Positions 16,154-23,977 of a stretch of 29,575 bases of DNA are shown piece by piece. The stretch is from UBA920 sp964424635 (GTDB lineage Bacteria > Patescibacteriota > Doudnabacteria > UBA920). Under the pieces are notes generated by a model. It saw only the letters and a list, made by a program, of their open reading frames with translations, did not search any database and was not told where the DNA came from. Made by a program: the position numbers and the translations under genes. Positions within the stretch are counted from its first letter, which is position 1, and each line of letters begins with the position of its first letter. The DNA is taken from the NCBI GenBank assembly GCA_964424635.1, contig CAYRJC010000006.1, forward strand, positions 1 to 29,575, written 5' to 3'.

Positions 16154-16227
16154 AAAAACTGAGATATTCTTTTTTCGCTAGTCCTCGCTCCGCTGCGGAG
16201 ACGCTCTAAAAGAATATCTCAGTTTTT
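16154..16227. terminator. Conserved-core hairpin, copy C, bidirectional terminator
   Basis: This is the third copy, reversed relative to A and B. A perfect 20-bp stem (16154-16173 with 16208-16227) encloses the same core, with GGA as the three variable bases when read on the minus strand. It lies between convergent genes and has a T-tract on both sides (TTTTTT on the plus strand, TTTTTATTT on the minus strand), as a bidirectional intrinsic terminator should. The TGA stop of rsmA lies inside the right arm. Confidence 0.85.
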
Positions 16228-17049
16228 TAAACTCAATATTTCATCTGTTAAATCTAACCACTGCTGAATAGAAAGTTGTTGAGGTCTTAACTGAGGATCT
16301 AATTTTAAATTTTCTAAAATAATCTGCACTTCATCTTTTTTTAATCCTAAATTATTCGTCAAAGTATTATGAATTTGTTTTCGCTTACCGGTAAAACAAG
16401 CGCGGAGTATTTTGAAAAGTTTTTGTTCGTTATTAATTTTATATTTTGGTTTTTTAAACAACTCAATATGAATAACGCTACTATCAACTTTTGGTGCGGG
16501 ATAAAATTTTCTTGCTGGAACAGTTTCTATTAATTTTGCATTTGCATAAAGTTGAACAGAGATCGCCAACAGACCCAAGCTCCCCTCTTTAGCCACAATA
16601 TTCTGAGCTACCTCTTTTTGCATGAGTAGCGTTAAGCTAGATGGTTTATTTTTTGCTTTTAAAAAATATTGAACAATTTTTCCTGTCACATAATAAGGAA
16701 TATTAGCGATGACCTTATAATTTTCTAAACCACTTAACTCTTTACCCATTTCCAAAATATCTCCCAAGATATATTGAAAATTTTTATTCTTCTTTTTTAA
16801 AGAATTGAGAATACTGACAAACTGAGGATCTTTTTCTACCGATAAAACAGAATCTGACTTATCAATTAAAAATTTGGTTAGATTACCAATACCAGGTCCA
16901 ACCTCTAGCACACTATCTTTAGAAGTAATACCTGCCACATCGACCATGTCCTGTAATACAATCTCATCCATCAAAAAATGCTGTCCATAAGTTTTATTAG
17001 GACTAAGACCGTGATCTATCAAAAGTTGTTTAAGCGTTTCTGGAGTCAT
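16219..17049 (-). CDS. rsmA: 16S rRNA dimethyladenosine transferase (KsgA/RsmA)
   Basis: RsmA uses S-adenosylmethionine to dimethylate two adjacent adenines in helix 45 of 16S rRNA during late small-subunit assembly. The 276-residue protein, a normal length, starts with GLSPNKTYGQHFLMDE, the family's N-terminal signature. It has SAM motif I VLEVGPGIGN near 47-56, the catalytic NIPYY near 116-120, and FYPAPKVDSSVIHI followed by the small C-terminal helical domain (FTGKRKQIHNTL). It lies 45 bases downstream of uvrD with no clear promoter of its own, so it is probably co-transcribed. Its stop codon is embedded in terminator hairpin C. Confidence 0.97.
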   Translation of the reverse strand: MTPETLKQLLIDHGLSPNKTYGQHFLMDEIVLQDMVDVAGITSKDSVLEVGPGIGNLTKFLIDKSDSVLSVEKDPQFVSILNSLKKKNKNFQYILGDILEMGKELSGLENYKVIANIPYYVTGKIVQYFLKAKNKPSSLTLLMQKEVAQNIVAKEGSLGLLAISVQLYANAKLIETVPARKFYPAPKVDSSVIHIELFKKPKYKINNEQKLFKILRACFTGKRKQIHNTLTNNLGLKKDEVQIILENLKLDPQLRPQQLSIQQWLDLTDEILSLKN

Positions 17050-17094
17050 AATTTTAATTTTTAAAGTTGTTTAAATCAAAATACCGTATAAAAA

Positions 17095-19239
17095 TTATTC
17101 TACAAAAGGTTCGTAATTATAGTCGTCCTCACTACTATCAATATCAGCTAAGTTGCCATTTATCTGAACCACAGATTGAGGCAAGGCTCGTAAAATTCGA
17201 GAAGGCGAATTAGCTTGGAAACTTCCATACATCTGTCTGCTTTTAGCATACACTAAATACAAACGCTTGCGCGCGCGAGTTAAACCCACATAAGCCAATC
17301 TGATCTCTTCAGCTAATTCATCAGGATCTAACAAGCTATTAGAATGTGGCAAAACCCCCTCCTCGAGCCCGACAAAAAATACAGTATCATACTCTAAACC
17401 TTTTGCAGCATGAAGAGTCATCAAAGTCACAACGTTTTTGGCATCGCCAGTTTTGTCCAAATCAGTAATAAGTGCAACTTCTTCTAAAAATTCTAGCAAT
17501 CCTTCTTGCCAGGGCAAATGGTCAAATTTTGAAGTAACATTGAAAAGTTCTTTAATGTTTTCTATTCTAGTTTCCCCTTGGTCTGTTCCATCTCTGTAAA
17601 AATCTTCTATACCCGAAAGCTTAACCACGACTTTTAACAACTCACTCAAAGTAGATTCCTGAGGAATCACCTGAGCTTTATGAAGCATTGCATAAAAAGT
17701 GTGCAAACTTTCGGTTTGCCTAGCAGGTAAATTGATTCCTACCAATCTTTCGATAGCCTCTGCTATTGTAACGACTCCGTTTTGAGTCAATACAAAATTA
17801 CGAATAACATCTAATGCTTTGTCTCCGATCCCACGAGGAGGCAAATTAACAACTCTACGTAAACTAGTAAAATCAAATGGATTAAGCAAAAGTCTAAGGT
17901 AGGCCAAGACATCCTTAATTTCTTTTCGCTCATAGTACTTTACACCACCAACAATCTGGTAAGGAATTCCAGCCTCTATAAAAATTTCTTCTATTTCGCG
18001 AGACTGCGCATGAGTTCGGTACAATACCGCAATTTCTCTCAAATCATCATGATCCTTTGGTAACTGAGGAACTCGCCCACCAAAGCCACCGCGAAAACCA
18101 GAACCACGCTTATAATTATTTCTCTGCTTCGCCAAAAAAGTATCCAAGATAGAATAAGTTTGAGGTAATTCATCGTCTATATCCTCATACTCCAGTTCAT
18201 CTGAAGAATGAGAACCGCTAACCAATCGCACTATTTTTTGAACAATAAAAATCGCTTCGGCTCGCCCATCATATACCTCTTCTATAATTACCTTGTCCCC
18301 TGATTCATTGTCAGTCCATAAAGTCTTTGGGGTTTGACCTTGGTTCAATTCAATCACTTTTTGAGCAGCAGCCAGAATATTTTTTGTAGATCTATAATTC
18401 TGCTCTAATTTAACTACTGTGCTTTTTGGAAAATCTTTTTCGAAATTTAAAATATTAGCAATATTGCTTCCACGAAAACCATAAATACTCTGAGCATCAT
18501 CTCCGACTACAAATATATTTCCTTTTTTAGCTAGTAAATGCAAAAAGGTGTACTGAGCTTGATTAGTATCTTGATATTCATCAACTAATACATAAGGCCA
18601 TAGCTCTTGAAATTTTCTAAGCACTTCTGGAAAATTCTGAAAAATAATTATTGGCAACATTAATAAATCATCAAAGTCTACTGAATTCTGTTTATACAAA
18701 AAATCCTGATAACGAGCATAAACCTGGCCAACAATATCAGCCAAATGACCTTCTAAACCCAAAGAAATATTTGCTGGCGTTTGTAATAAATTTTTTGCAC
18801 TCGAAATATAAGCTCTGAACAACGTTGGTGCATACTGCTTAGGAATATTCAAATCCTTAAGGATATCTTTAATAATTTTTACCTGATCATCTCCATCCAA
18901 AATTGCAAAACCAGAATTATAACCTAGCTTCACTATATACTTCCTCAAAATTCGTACCCCGATAGAATGAAAAGTCCCCAAAGCTGGTTGAGAAACCAAC
19001 TTACTGTTATTGCCAGATAATAATTTGTTTACACGACTCTGCATTTCCTTGGCGGCTTTGTTAGTAAAGGTTACTGCCAAAATTTGATCAGCCTTAAACC
19101 AATCTTGCTCTATAATATAAGCTATTCGGTAAGTCAAAACTCGAGTTTTTCCACTTCCAGCACCAGCTAAAACTAAAACCGGCCCTAATGGGGCGGTCAC
19201 GGCCTGCTGCTGTTTATTGTTTAGAGAAGAAAGGTTCAT
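17095..19239 (-). CDS. uvrD: UvrD/PcrA-type superfamily 1 DNA helicase
   Basis: This 714-residue 3'-5' DNA helicase acts in nucleotide-excision and mismatch repair and in clearing of replication blocks. All SF1A motifs are visible: Walker A GAGSGKT near 26-32, motif Ia TNKAAKEM, motif II VDEYQDTN, motif III GDDAQSIYGFRGS, motif IV EQNYRS, motif V TLHAAKGLEYDTVFF and motif VI AYVGLTRARKR. A Gly/Arg-rich insertion (KRGSGFRGGFGGR) lies before the ALYRTHAQSR-like segment. That segment reads VLYRTHAQSREIEE. The C terminus is short and acidic. I cannot distinguish UvrD from PcrA naming. The ATG is preceded by TATAAT with an eight-base spacer, implying a leaderless mRNA that continues into rsmA. Confidence 0.96.
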   Translation of the reverse strand: MNLSSLNNKQQQAVTAPLGPVLVLAGAGSGKTRVLTYRIAYIIEQDWFKADQILAVTFTNKAAKEMQSRVNKLLSGNNSKLVSQPALGTFHSIGVRILRKYIVKLGYNSGFAILDGDDQVKIIKDILKDLNIPKQYAPTLFRAYISSAKNLLQTPANISLGLEGHLADIVGQVYARYQDFLYKQNSVDFDDLLMLPIIIFQNFPEVLRKFQELWPYVLVDEYQDTNQAQYTFLHLLAKKGNIFVVGDDAQSIYGFRGSNIANILNFEKDFPKSTVVKLEQNYRSTKNILAAAQKVIELNQGQTPKTLWTDNESGDKVIIEEVYDGRAEAIFIVQKIVRLVSGSHSSDELEYEDIDDELPQTYSILDTFLAKQRNNYKRGSGFRGGFGGRVPQLPKDHDDLREIAVLYRTHAQSREIEEIFIEAGIPYQIVGGVKYYERKEIKDVLAYLRLLLNPFDFTSLRRVVNLPPRGIGDKALDVIRNFVLTQNGVVTIAEAIERLVGINLPARQTESLHTFYAMLHKAQVIPQESTLSELLKVVVKLSGIEDFYRDGTDQGETRIENIKELFNVTSKFDHLPWQEGLLEFLEEVALITDLDKTGDAKNVVTLMTLHAAKGLEYDTVFFVGLEEGVLPHSNSLLDPDELAEEIRLAYVGLTRARKRLYLVYAKSRQMYGSFQANSPSRILRALPQSVVQINGNLADIDSSEDDYNYEPFVE

Positions 19240-19247
19240 ACTTACAA

Positions 19248-19253
19248 ATTATA
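19248..19253 (-). promoter_or_regulatory. -10 box of uvrD, leaderless layout
   Basis: TATAAT on the minus strand ends eight bases before the uvrD ATG (nearby GATATAATTTG). There is no purine-rich ribosome binding motif between them. Confidence 0.55.
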
Positions 19254-19575
19254 TCATTTATTTTATTCTTAAAATCTATTGACTTAACAAAGATTTTATA
19301 GTAGCTAAAAATTAGAAATATTCCTAAAATTCCGCATATTTATGCCCTATGTGTATAAAAAATGGCTTAACTCTAGGGCGTATTCGGAGTAATCCCCAGC
19401 TTTACTTGAAATCCCTAAAACGCCTTGTTAAACTTGTTAAGTAATTGCATAAATTGATCCTTTTCCTTGCAATTTTTTATTTAAATCATAAGTTTTTCCT
19501 AAAAATTATTCATATATTTGGTGGTATTGGGGGAGATTCTTGGTTTACGCCAAAAATCTTATACTGATCAGAATT
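19254..19575. other. Gene-free region between divergent uvrD and the LysM-CHAP gene
   Basis: I see no supported gene in these 320 bases. They contain weak structure. GCCCTA and TAGGGC can pair across 30 bases, a GGCGT/ACGCC pairing follows, and an AATTGC/GCAATT pair around 19443-19476 is followed by a T-tract, so a short plus-strand RNA ending near 19480 is conceivable. A TATACT box at 19560-19565 lies ten bases before the ATG at 19576 and is the likely -10 of the CHAP gene. Confidence 0.4.
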
Positions 19576-19759
19576 ATGTTTTACAGGCAAAAATATACCC
19601 GCTTCACATTTAACTCAATATATCATCAAAACTATAAAAAGATATTGGCTAATTAGCCAGTATGTTTTTAGAAAAATTTGGCACTCTTTAAAATCACAGT
19701 ACCCAAGACTATCAAAATTATATACTGACCACTTCCCTTCTGTTCAATTAAACCAAAAA
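19576..19759 (+). other. Probable 5' part of the LysM-CHAP gene, out of frame by one base
   Basis: The LysM-CHAP frame stays open upstream of its first ATG (19760) back to 19568 but contains no ATG, GTG or TTG there. The residues read like real protein, basic and aromatic (RYWLISQYVFRKIWHSL, YPRLSKLYTDHFPS). In the neighbouring frame an ATG at 19576 gives MFYRQKYTRFTFNSIYHQNYKK, also basic and aromatic, which stops at 19654. Removing one A from the AAAAA run near 19636-19640 joins the two into one N terminus. I therefore think the true gene starts at 19576 and the sequence carries an extra A, either an assembly error or a real mutation. Confidence 0.55.
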
Positions 19760-20836
19760 ATGAGCATATGGGATTACTCCATCAACTTCTCTAGTGAAAT
19801 TTTGGTTGGATTAGTGGTTTTTGTTGTTGCAGCAATCAACTTAATAGTGTTTAACCCTTTAAAAGCTGAATATAACCATAACGATAATAGTCTTGCAGCT
19901 CAATTACTTCGTTATCACCCAAATGCCAATCCTCAACTAGCTAACAAACAAAATACTATTAGTACTAAAGTCGTTAGTGAAGGAGTTTTTTCTCAAGCAA
20001 GTGCAAGCAACAATGATTTATTGGGAACCACAGCAGAAGTAGAAAACTTAGCAGAAGAAACCCAAATAGAAGATAGTGGGATTACCAAACCAAACCCAGA
20101 TAGCATCCAAAGCTTAGCAGCGCGACAAGTTAAAATTTATAAAACCAAGCCATTTGATACTGTTTATACAGTAGCTGCAGAATTTGGCCTAACCACAAAA
20201 ACAATTCGCGAAACTAATAGCCTACCTAACAATGCTTTATTAGCAGATTGGGATTTAATCATCCCGCCGGTAGATGGAATTGTAATTCAAGTTACCAATC
20301 CAAACTTAACATTAACTGATGTTGCTCATTATTACTCTGCGGATATAAAACAAATTGTTTCTAAAAATGGATTAGAAGATGAGGAAGACATGGTAGAAAT
20401 TGGTGGATACTTAGTTATTCCAGGTGGAAGCTTGCCAAAACCAAAAGAAGTAGTAACTCCAAAACCAACAACTACTACTAAAAAGTTTACCCCATCCGTA
20501 CCTAGAGCAGCTACAATTAGCGGTAACCACAAATTTGCTAGCGGTTACTGTACAGACTATGTGGCTCGTAACGTTGCAGGTGTAACCTGGGGTGGTAATG
20601 CCAATCAATGGATTGCTAATGCTAAAGCACAAGGCGTTAAGGTAGATCGAAACCCAGTTGCTGGATCAATCTTAGTAACTTCTGAAAACCGTCGCTATGG
20701 TCACGTTGCAAAAATCGAAAGCGTTAGTGGTGACAAAGTGACAATTAGTGAGTGGAACTATGCCGGTCTTTATAAAAAGACTGTCCGTACTCTTGATATA
20801 GATAGCTCAATAATTAAAGGAGTTATCCATCCTTAA
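19760..20836 (+). CDS. Membrane-anchored LysM-CHAP peptidoglycan hydrolase
   Basis: From this ATG the protein has 358 residues. One membrane helix lies near 11-31 (EILVGLVVFVVAAINLIVF). A linker follows, then two LysM peptidoglycan-binding modules (about 127-172, DTVYTVAAEFGLTTKTIRETN, and 175-222, LTLTDVAHYYSADIKQIVS). After a Pro/Thr-rich linker comes a C-terminal CHAP domain with catalytic Cys in GYCTDYVAR, His in YGHVAKIE and the SEWNY motif. CHAP enzymes are cysteine amidases or endopeptidases that cut peptidoglycan, so this is probably for cell-wall remodelling or host interaction. The gene is monocistronic, followed by a strong terminator. The true N terminus is probably longer and basic (see 19576-19759). 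Confidence 0.9.
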   Translation: MSIWDYSINFSSEILVGLVVFVVAAINLIVFNPLKAEYNHNDNSLAAQLLRYHPNANPQLANKQNTISTKVVSEGVFSQASASNNDLLGTTAEVENLAEETQIEDSGITKPNPDSIQSLAARQVKIYKTKPFDTVYTVAAEFGLTTKTIRETNSLPNNALLADWDLIIPPVDGIVIQVTNPNLTLTDVAHYYSADIKQIVSKNGLEDEEDMVEIGGYLVIPGGSLPKPKEVVTPKPTTTTKKFTPSVPRAATISGNHKFASGYCTDYVARNVAGVTWGGNANQWIANAKAQGVKVDRNPVAGSILVTSENRRYGHVAKIESVSGDKVTISEWNYAGLYKKTVRTLDIDSSIIKGVIHP

Positions 20837-20857
20837 TAAACTTAAATAAATAATTTT

Positions 20858-20884
20858 AAAACCCCTCTTTACTCGAGGGGTTTT
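20858..20884 (+). terminator. Intrinsic terminator of the LysM-CHAP gene
   Basis: AAACCCCTC and GAGGGGTTT pair around a seven-base loop (TTTACTC), directly followed by more T. It begins about 20 bases after the stop codon. The A-run on the left makes it usable on the minus strand as well, serving the small gene at 20931-21336. Confidence 0.92.
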
Positions 20885-20930
20885 TGATTTAATCAAAATA
20901 AATTTTACTGTATTAGTACAAGACCAAGTT

Positions 20931-21336
20931 TTACTGTAAGTTTGTAATAATTTTTTGTAGTCGTTCCTTACTATCACTAGGTGCATACCCAGAAGCGATC
21001 CCAGAAACCAATAAATGAGTTTCCTGAGGTAATTTAGCAAATACTGTTTTGTATTATTGAATCAATATTAATCTCTTCACCTTTCTTAGCAGAAACCTCT
21101 TTTAAATAATCATCCAAATAAACAGAGGTATCTTCTTGGCTATTAAAAGATTCTGGACGAAATATCTTCATGTTTAATAGCTTCTTATTATCTTCTGAAG
21201 ATTCAAGCTCTTTTAAAAATTTTTCTGCATAAAATGGGGCTTCTAAGTCCTTTAAAAAATCCTTTCCTGTTGCAATATGTACTGTTTCATTGCCACGTTC
21301 CATCTCTAACTTAAATTGATCTATTATTACAGGCAA
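20931..21336 (-). pseudogene. Small gene with a one-base frameshift, unknown function
   Basis: The frame starting with the TTG at 21336 runs about 96 residues (PVIIDQFKLEMERGNETVHIA onward) and stops at 21034. In another frame, overlapping by a few codons, a continuation reads TVFAKLPQETHLLVSGIA and ends KERLQKIITNLQ at 20931. Removing one A from the run in CAAAAC near 21045 joins them into about 135 residues. The composition on both sides looks like genuine protein. TATAAT lies six bases before the TTG, matching the leaderless layout elsewhere. I do not recognise the family. It could be an assembly error in an intact gene, a true pseudogene, or, less likely, programmed frameshifting. The open frame also extends upstream of the TTG by about eleven codons. 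Confidence 0.5.
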
Positions 21337-21342
21337 ATCACC

Positions 21343-21348
21343 ATTATA
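21343..21348 (-). promoter_or_regulatory. -10 box of the small frameshifted gene
   Basis: TATAAT on the minus strand ends six bases before the TTG start proposed at 21336. The layout is the same as at radA and the CBS gene, and it supports the TTG as the start. Confidence 0.4.
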
Positions 21349-21386
21349 CCGAGCTTCTCGTCCAATTTTTTCAAAGTTACATTAAA

Positions 21387-23210
21387 TTATTTTTTTACTC
21401 GGCCACTATTAGAGCCTTCTGGAAGATTATTAGTTCCTACGTCATCGAGATCCAAACTAAGACTTTGTCCAGTAAAATCATCTGTCGCAGAGAAACTAAT
21501 ATTCTTAAATAAAACTACTGATTGACCAACCTGAGAATTAGATGGAGTAATTTTGACTGTAAACTCTAAAACCCTCTCAGGACGACTCTCTCCAGAATGA
21601 GCTAATAACTGACCAAGATTCCAAGTTAATTTGCCGGTAGAATTATCATATTTAACTAGATTCTTTTCGCTAGAAGTAACTGTAGATATATCCATATTTA
21701 CCCCCACTGGTACAAATCCAGTCAAAATTCCAGACCGCAAATCATTAGAACTGTTAGATAAACTCAAATTAACTTTAAAAGAACTTTCCTTGCCTACCTG
21801 AGGTGGCAATGCCCCTCCAACATGATTTACTCCACCACTTAATTCTGCAGGGCTAGAAATCTTTAATACCAAGTCGCTTCCAGAAATAAAGCTTGAGTTT
21901 TGATTAGACTTAATTTTTGGTTTTGCAGTAATTATTAGATCTTTATTCCCAGAAGTTGTAGCTGGATCTTTAACTTTAAAAGAGGCTTTTACGGTCCCGG
22001 AGTCATTTGGATTTAGACTTGCCAAAACAGGCAAAGAAGAACCATTCCATGTAACTGTTTGGTCTTGTACAAAACCTGATTCGGTTTTTATCGATCCATC
22101 TACAATGCTAGCTGATTCTATTTGCAGAACCACCTGAACACCAGTATTAACTACCTGAGTGTTATTTTGAAATTTCAATTCTACCGAAACGGTATCCCCA
22201 GGGTCTACAACCCCACCTGCACCCTTACCAGAAGAAGTTTTTAACTCAATAGATAAAGGTTTTGCAGAGATACTAGTACTAATACCTGTACTTGATTGAG
22301 TGAAAAAATTACCGTTATCATCAAGAACCAATAATTCTGCTTTAAAATCAAAAGCTTGGCCAGAGCGGGCAGATTTGAAAGCGCCTTGAAAACTTATTTT
22401 TCCATTGGCGTTTGCTTTTAAGGTCCCTAAATTCCAAATGTTATTACCCAAAGAAGGTTCTGGAGTACTAGAACCATACCCAAACCCTTCTGGATAAGTA
22501 ATTTGGATACGTGCGTTATCAATATCTTTATTAGAGCTATTACGGTAAAATAAATCATATTTTACCACCTCACTGTTATTAGCTTCCTTTGGTCCAGATA
22601 AATCCAAAACCACATCCGCAGCAACTAATCTAGCAACATGGGAAGCTTCCATGCTAAATGGCGAATTAAAATTATCAAACCTATATCTAAGCCTAGCAAC
22701 TATCTTCTTTTGATCATTAACATTCCCTTGAGCAATCGTCTTAACTATTACTACGGCATTTTGGCCAGTAGTTAAATCAGGAACTTGAAAACTAGACCCA
22801 GATAAATTTTCTGCTTTTGGCGTACTAGCCGAATAAGCAACCCCTTCGTCATAAACCAACTCCAAATTCATATCAACTAATTTGGCGCTATCTTGATTCA
22901 AAATTTTGATTTTATAAACTAGCTCACCACCAGCCTGTGTAATTTCTGGAGCATCAATAGTTAATTGAACCTTAGCCTGCTCTGTTCTTTCTTGTTTTTT
23001 GGGCCAAAATGCAAAAACTGCCAAGGCTATAATAATAACCGAGCCTAAAATAATAGCTCCTACATACCACTTATTATCAGCTAAAAACTGACGGAAACGA
23101 TACCAACGACTTTCTGGCTGGACTGGAGAATCTAAAAGCTCAGACTGTGGACCCATATTTATATTAGGCTGATCCGGACCCTTTACTTGTTGTGGAGTGA
23201 AATCTTCCAT
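21387..23210 (-). CDS. Membrane-anchored protein with extracellular Ig-like/DUF11-like repeats
   Basis: This 607-residue protein has a cytoplasmic N terminus of about 48 residues (Pro/Gln-rich), one membrane helix near 49-69 and a large exported region. That region is made of about four repeating beta-sandwich units. Each has phrases such as ELVYKIKILNQDSAKLVDMNLEL cut by strands, VVKYDLFYRNSSNKDIDNARI, and TVSVELKFQNNTQVVNTGVQV, followed by SGTVKASFKV-type ends. This pattern is typical of DUF11/CARDB-like surface repeats that project or adhere. No sorting signal follows; anchoring is by the N-terminal helix. Its own TATAAT lies across the recO stop codon, so it may be transcribed alone as well as with recO. 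It probably acts in surface architecture or attachment. Confidence 0.82.
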   Translation of the reverse strand: MEDFTPQQVKGPDQPNINMGPQSELLDSPVQPESRWYRFRQFLADNKWYVGAIILGSVIIIALAVFAFWPKKQERTEQAKVQLTIDAPEITQAGGELVYKIKILNQDSAKLVDMNLELVYDEGVAYSASTPKAENLSGSSFQVPDLTTGQNAVVIVKTIAQGNVNDQKKIVARLRYRFDNFNSPFSMEASHVARLVAADVVLDLSGPKEANNSEVVKYDLFYRNSSNKDIDNARIQITYPEGFGYGSSTPEPSLGNNIWNLGTLKANANGKISFQGAFKSARSGQAFDFKAELLVLDDNGNFFTQSSTGISTSISAKPLSIELKTSSGKGAGGVVDPGDTVSVELKFQNNTQVVNTGVQVVLQIESASIVDGSIKTESGFVQDQTVTWNGSSLPVLASLNPNDSGTVKASFKVKDPATTSGNKDLIITAKPKIKSNQNSSFISGSDLVLKISSPAELSGGVNHVGGALPPQVGKESSFKVNLSLSNSSNDLRSGILTGFVPVGVNMDISTVTSSEKNLVKYDNSTGKLTWNLGQLLAHSGESRPERVLEFTVKITPSNSQVGQSVVLFKNISFSATDDFTGQSLSLDLDDVGTNNLPEGSNSGRVKK

Positions 23211-23217
23211 TTCATTA

Positions 23218-23223
23218 ATTATA
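23218..23223 (-). promoter_or_regulatory. -10 box overlapping the recO stop codon
   Basis: The minus strand reads ATGGTATAATTAATGAAATG. TATAAT is preceded by TGG (an extended -10) and ends seven bases before the ATG of the Ig-repeat gene. The TAA within it is the recO stop, so the promoter is written into the last codons of recO. Confidence 0.55.
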
Positions 23224-23968
23224 CCATGGTGAAATATAACGTAGCCCTTAGTTCTCTTTCTAATTGATAACCAGCGAACCTAGTTAATAACGCTAATAAA
23301 TCTGGTGCAGAGTTTATTAGATGATCATTAATATCAAAACTATTCGTTAATAATTTTTCAAATAATTGGTAAGTAGGTATAGAAACTACTTGATCACCAC
23401 CATCTTCATACTTTTCAGTAAACCTACCATTTTGTAAATTAAAATAAACATTGTTAAGGCTTGAAGACTGAATATTTACCGAGAAGTCTAGACTACGAGG
23501 TGCAAGCCCCAACGCTAATAAAGCCTGAGTATAAAACTGTGCCAATACCAAAACAATAGCTTTCTCTGGTTCTAAATTATCTATTTGATTCAACTGCTCC
23601 AAGCAGTATTGATAAACTGTAAATAATTCGGTGTTAGGTTGACCGTCTGGCAAAGAACGCAAAACTAATTCTTGCATGGCCATTATAATATGCATCCCTT
23701 GCTGACTTGATATTATTTTAGAATACTTAACTAATGGATTAACCCCAATAACTTTAGCCAAACCACCAGCACCGCCAACCAAAGTAACCTCTACCAGAAT
23801 ATATGGCTGAAGGTGTCCACTCAATTTACTGGTCATTTTTTTTGCAGACCTAACAACCGCTCTAACTTTTCCTTCTTCTTTTGAAAAAAAAGTGAGGAGT
23901 AAATCTGCCTCACTTAAATCCTGACTTTTTATTATGAAACCACTGATAATTTGATCTGACTTAGACAT
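23219..23968 (-). CDS. recO: DNA repair protein RecO
   Basis: RecO binds single-stranded DNA and RecR and helps load RecA at gaps. The 249-residue length is typical. The N-terminal OB fold is clear: a start with GFIIKSQDLSEADLLLTFFS, EGKVRAVVRSAKK, then HLQPYILVEVTLVGGAGG. The rest is the helical RecO C-terminal domain (QELVLRSLPDGQPNTELFTV, LLALGLAPRSLDF). The cysteine zinc motif found in some RecO proteins is missing, which is common outside the Deinococcus type. It follows the CBS gene by nine bases, so the two are probably co-transcribed. The last codons overlap the promoter of the next gene. Confidence 0.92.
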   Translation of the reverse strand: MSKSDQIISGFIIKSQDLSEADLLLTFFSKEEGKVRAVVRSAKKMTSKLSGHLQPYILVEVTLVGGAGGLAKVIGVNPLVKYSKIISSQQGMHIIMAMQELVLRSLPDGQPNTELFTVYQYCLEQLNQIDNLEPEKAIVLVLAQFYTQALLALGLAPRSLDFSVNIQSSSLNNVYFNLQNGRFTEKYEDGGDQVVSIPTYQLFEKLLTNSFDINDHLINSAPDLLALLTRFAGYQLERELRATLYFTMV

Positions 23969-23977
23969 TGATTTAAT

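Noticed and set aside
16219..16221. Use of TGA as a sense codon, as in Gracilibacteria or Absconditabacteria
   Set aside because: TGA ends rsmA and the 14413-15159 gene at the expected positions, and no gene needs TGA read-through.
19646..19659. Perfect palindrome TGGCTAATTAGCCA as an operator
   Set aside because: It lies inside the probable coding extension of the CHAP gene, has no paired copy, and no regulator is nearby. It could be chance in AT-rich DNA.
20807..21040. A 77-residue minus-strand open frame downstream of the small frameshifted gene
   Set aside because: It overlaps the CHAP 3' end and its terminator in antisense. The alternative frame ending at 20931 looks far more like protein and continues the upstream gene.
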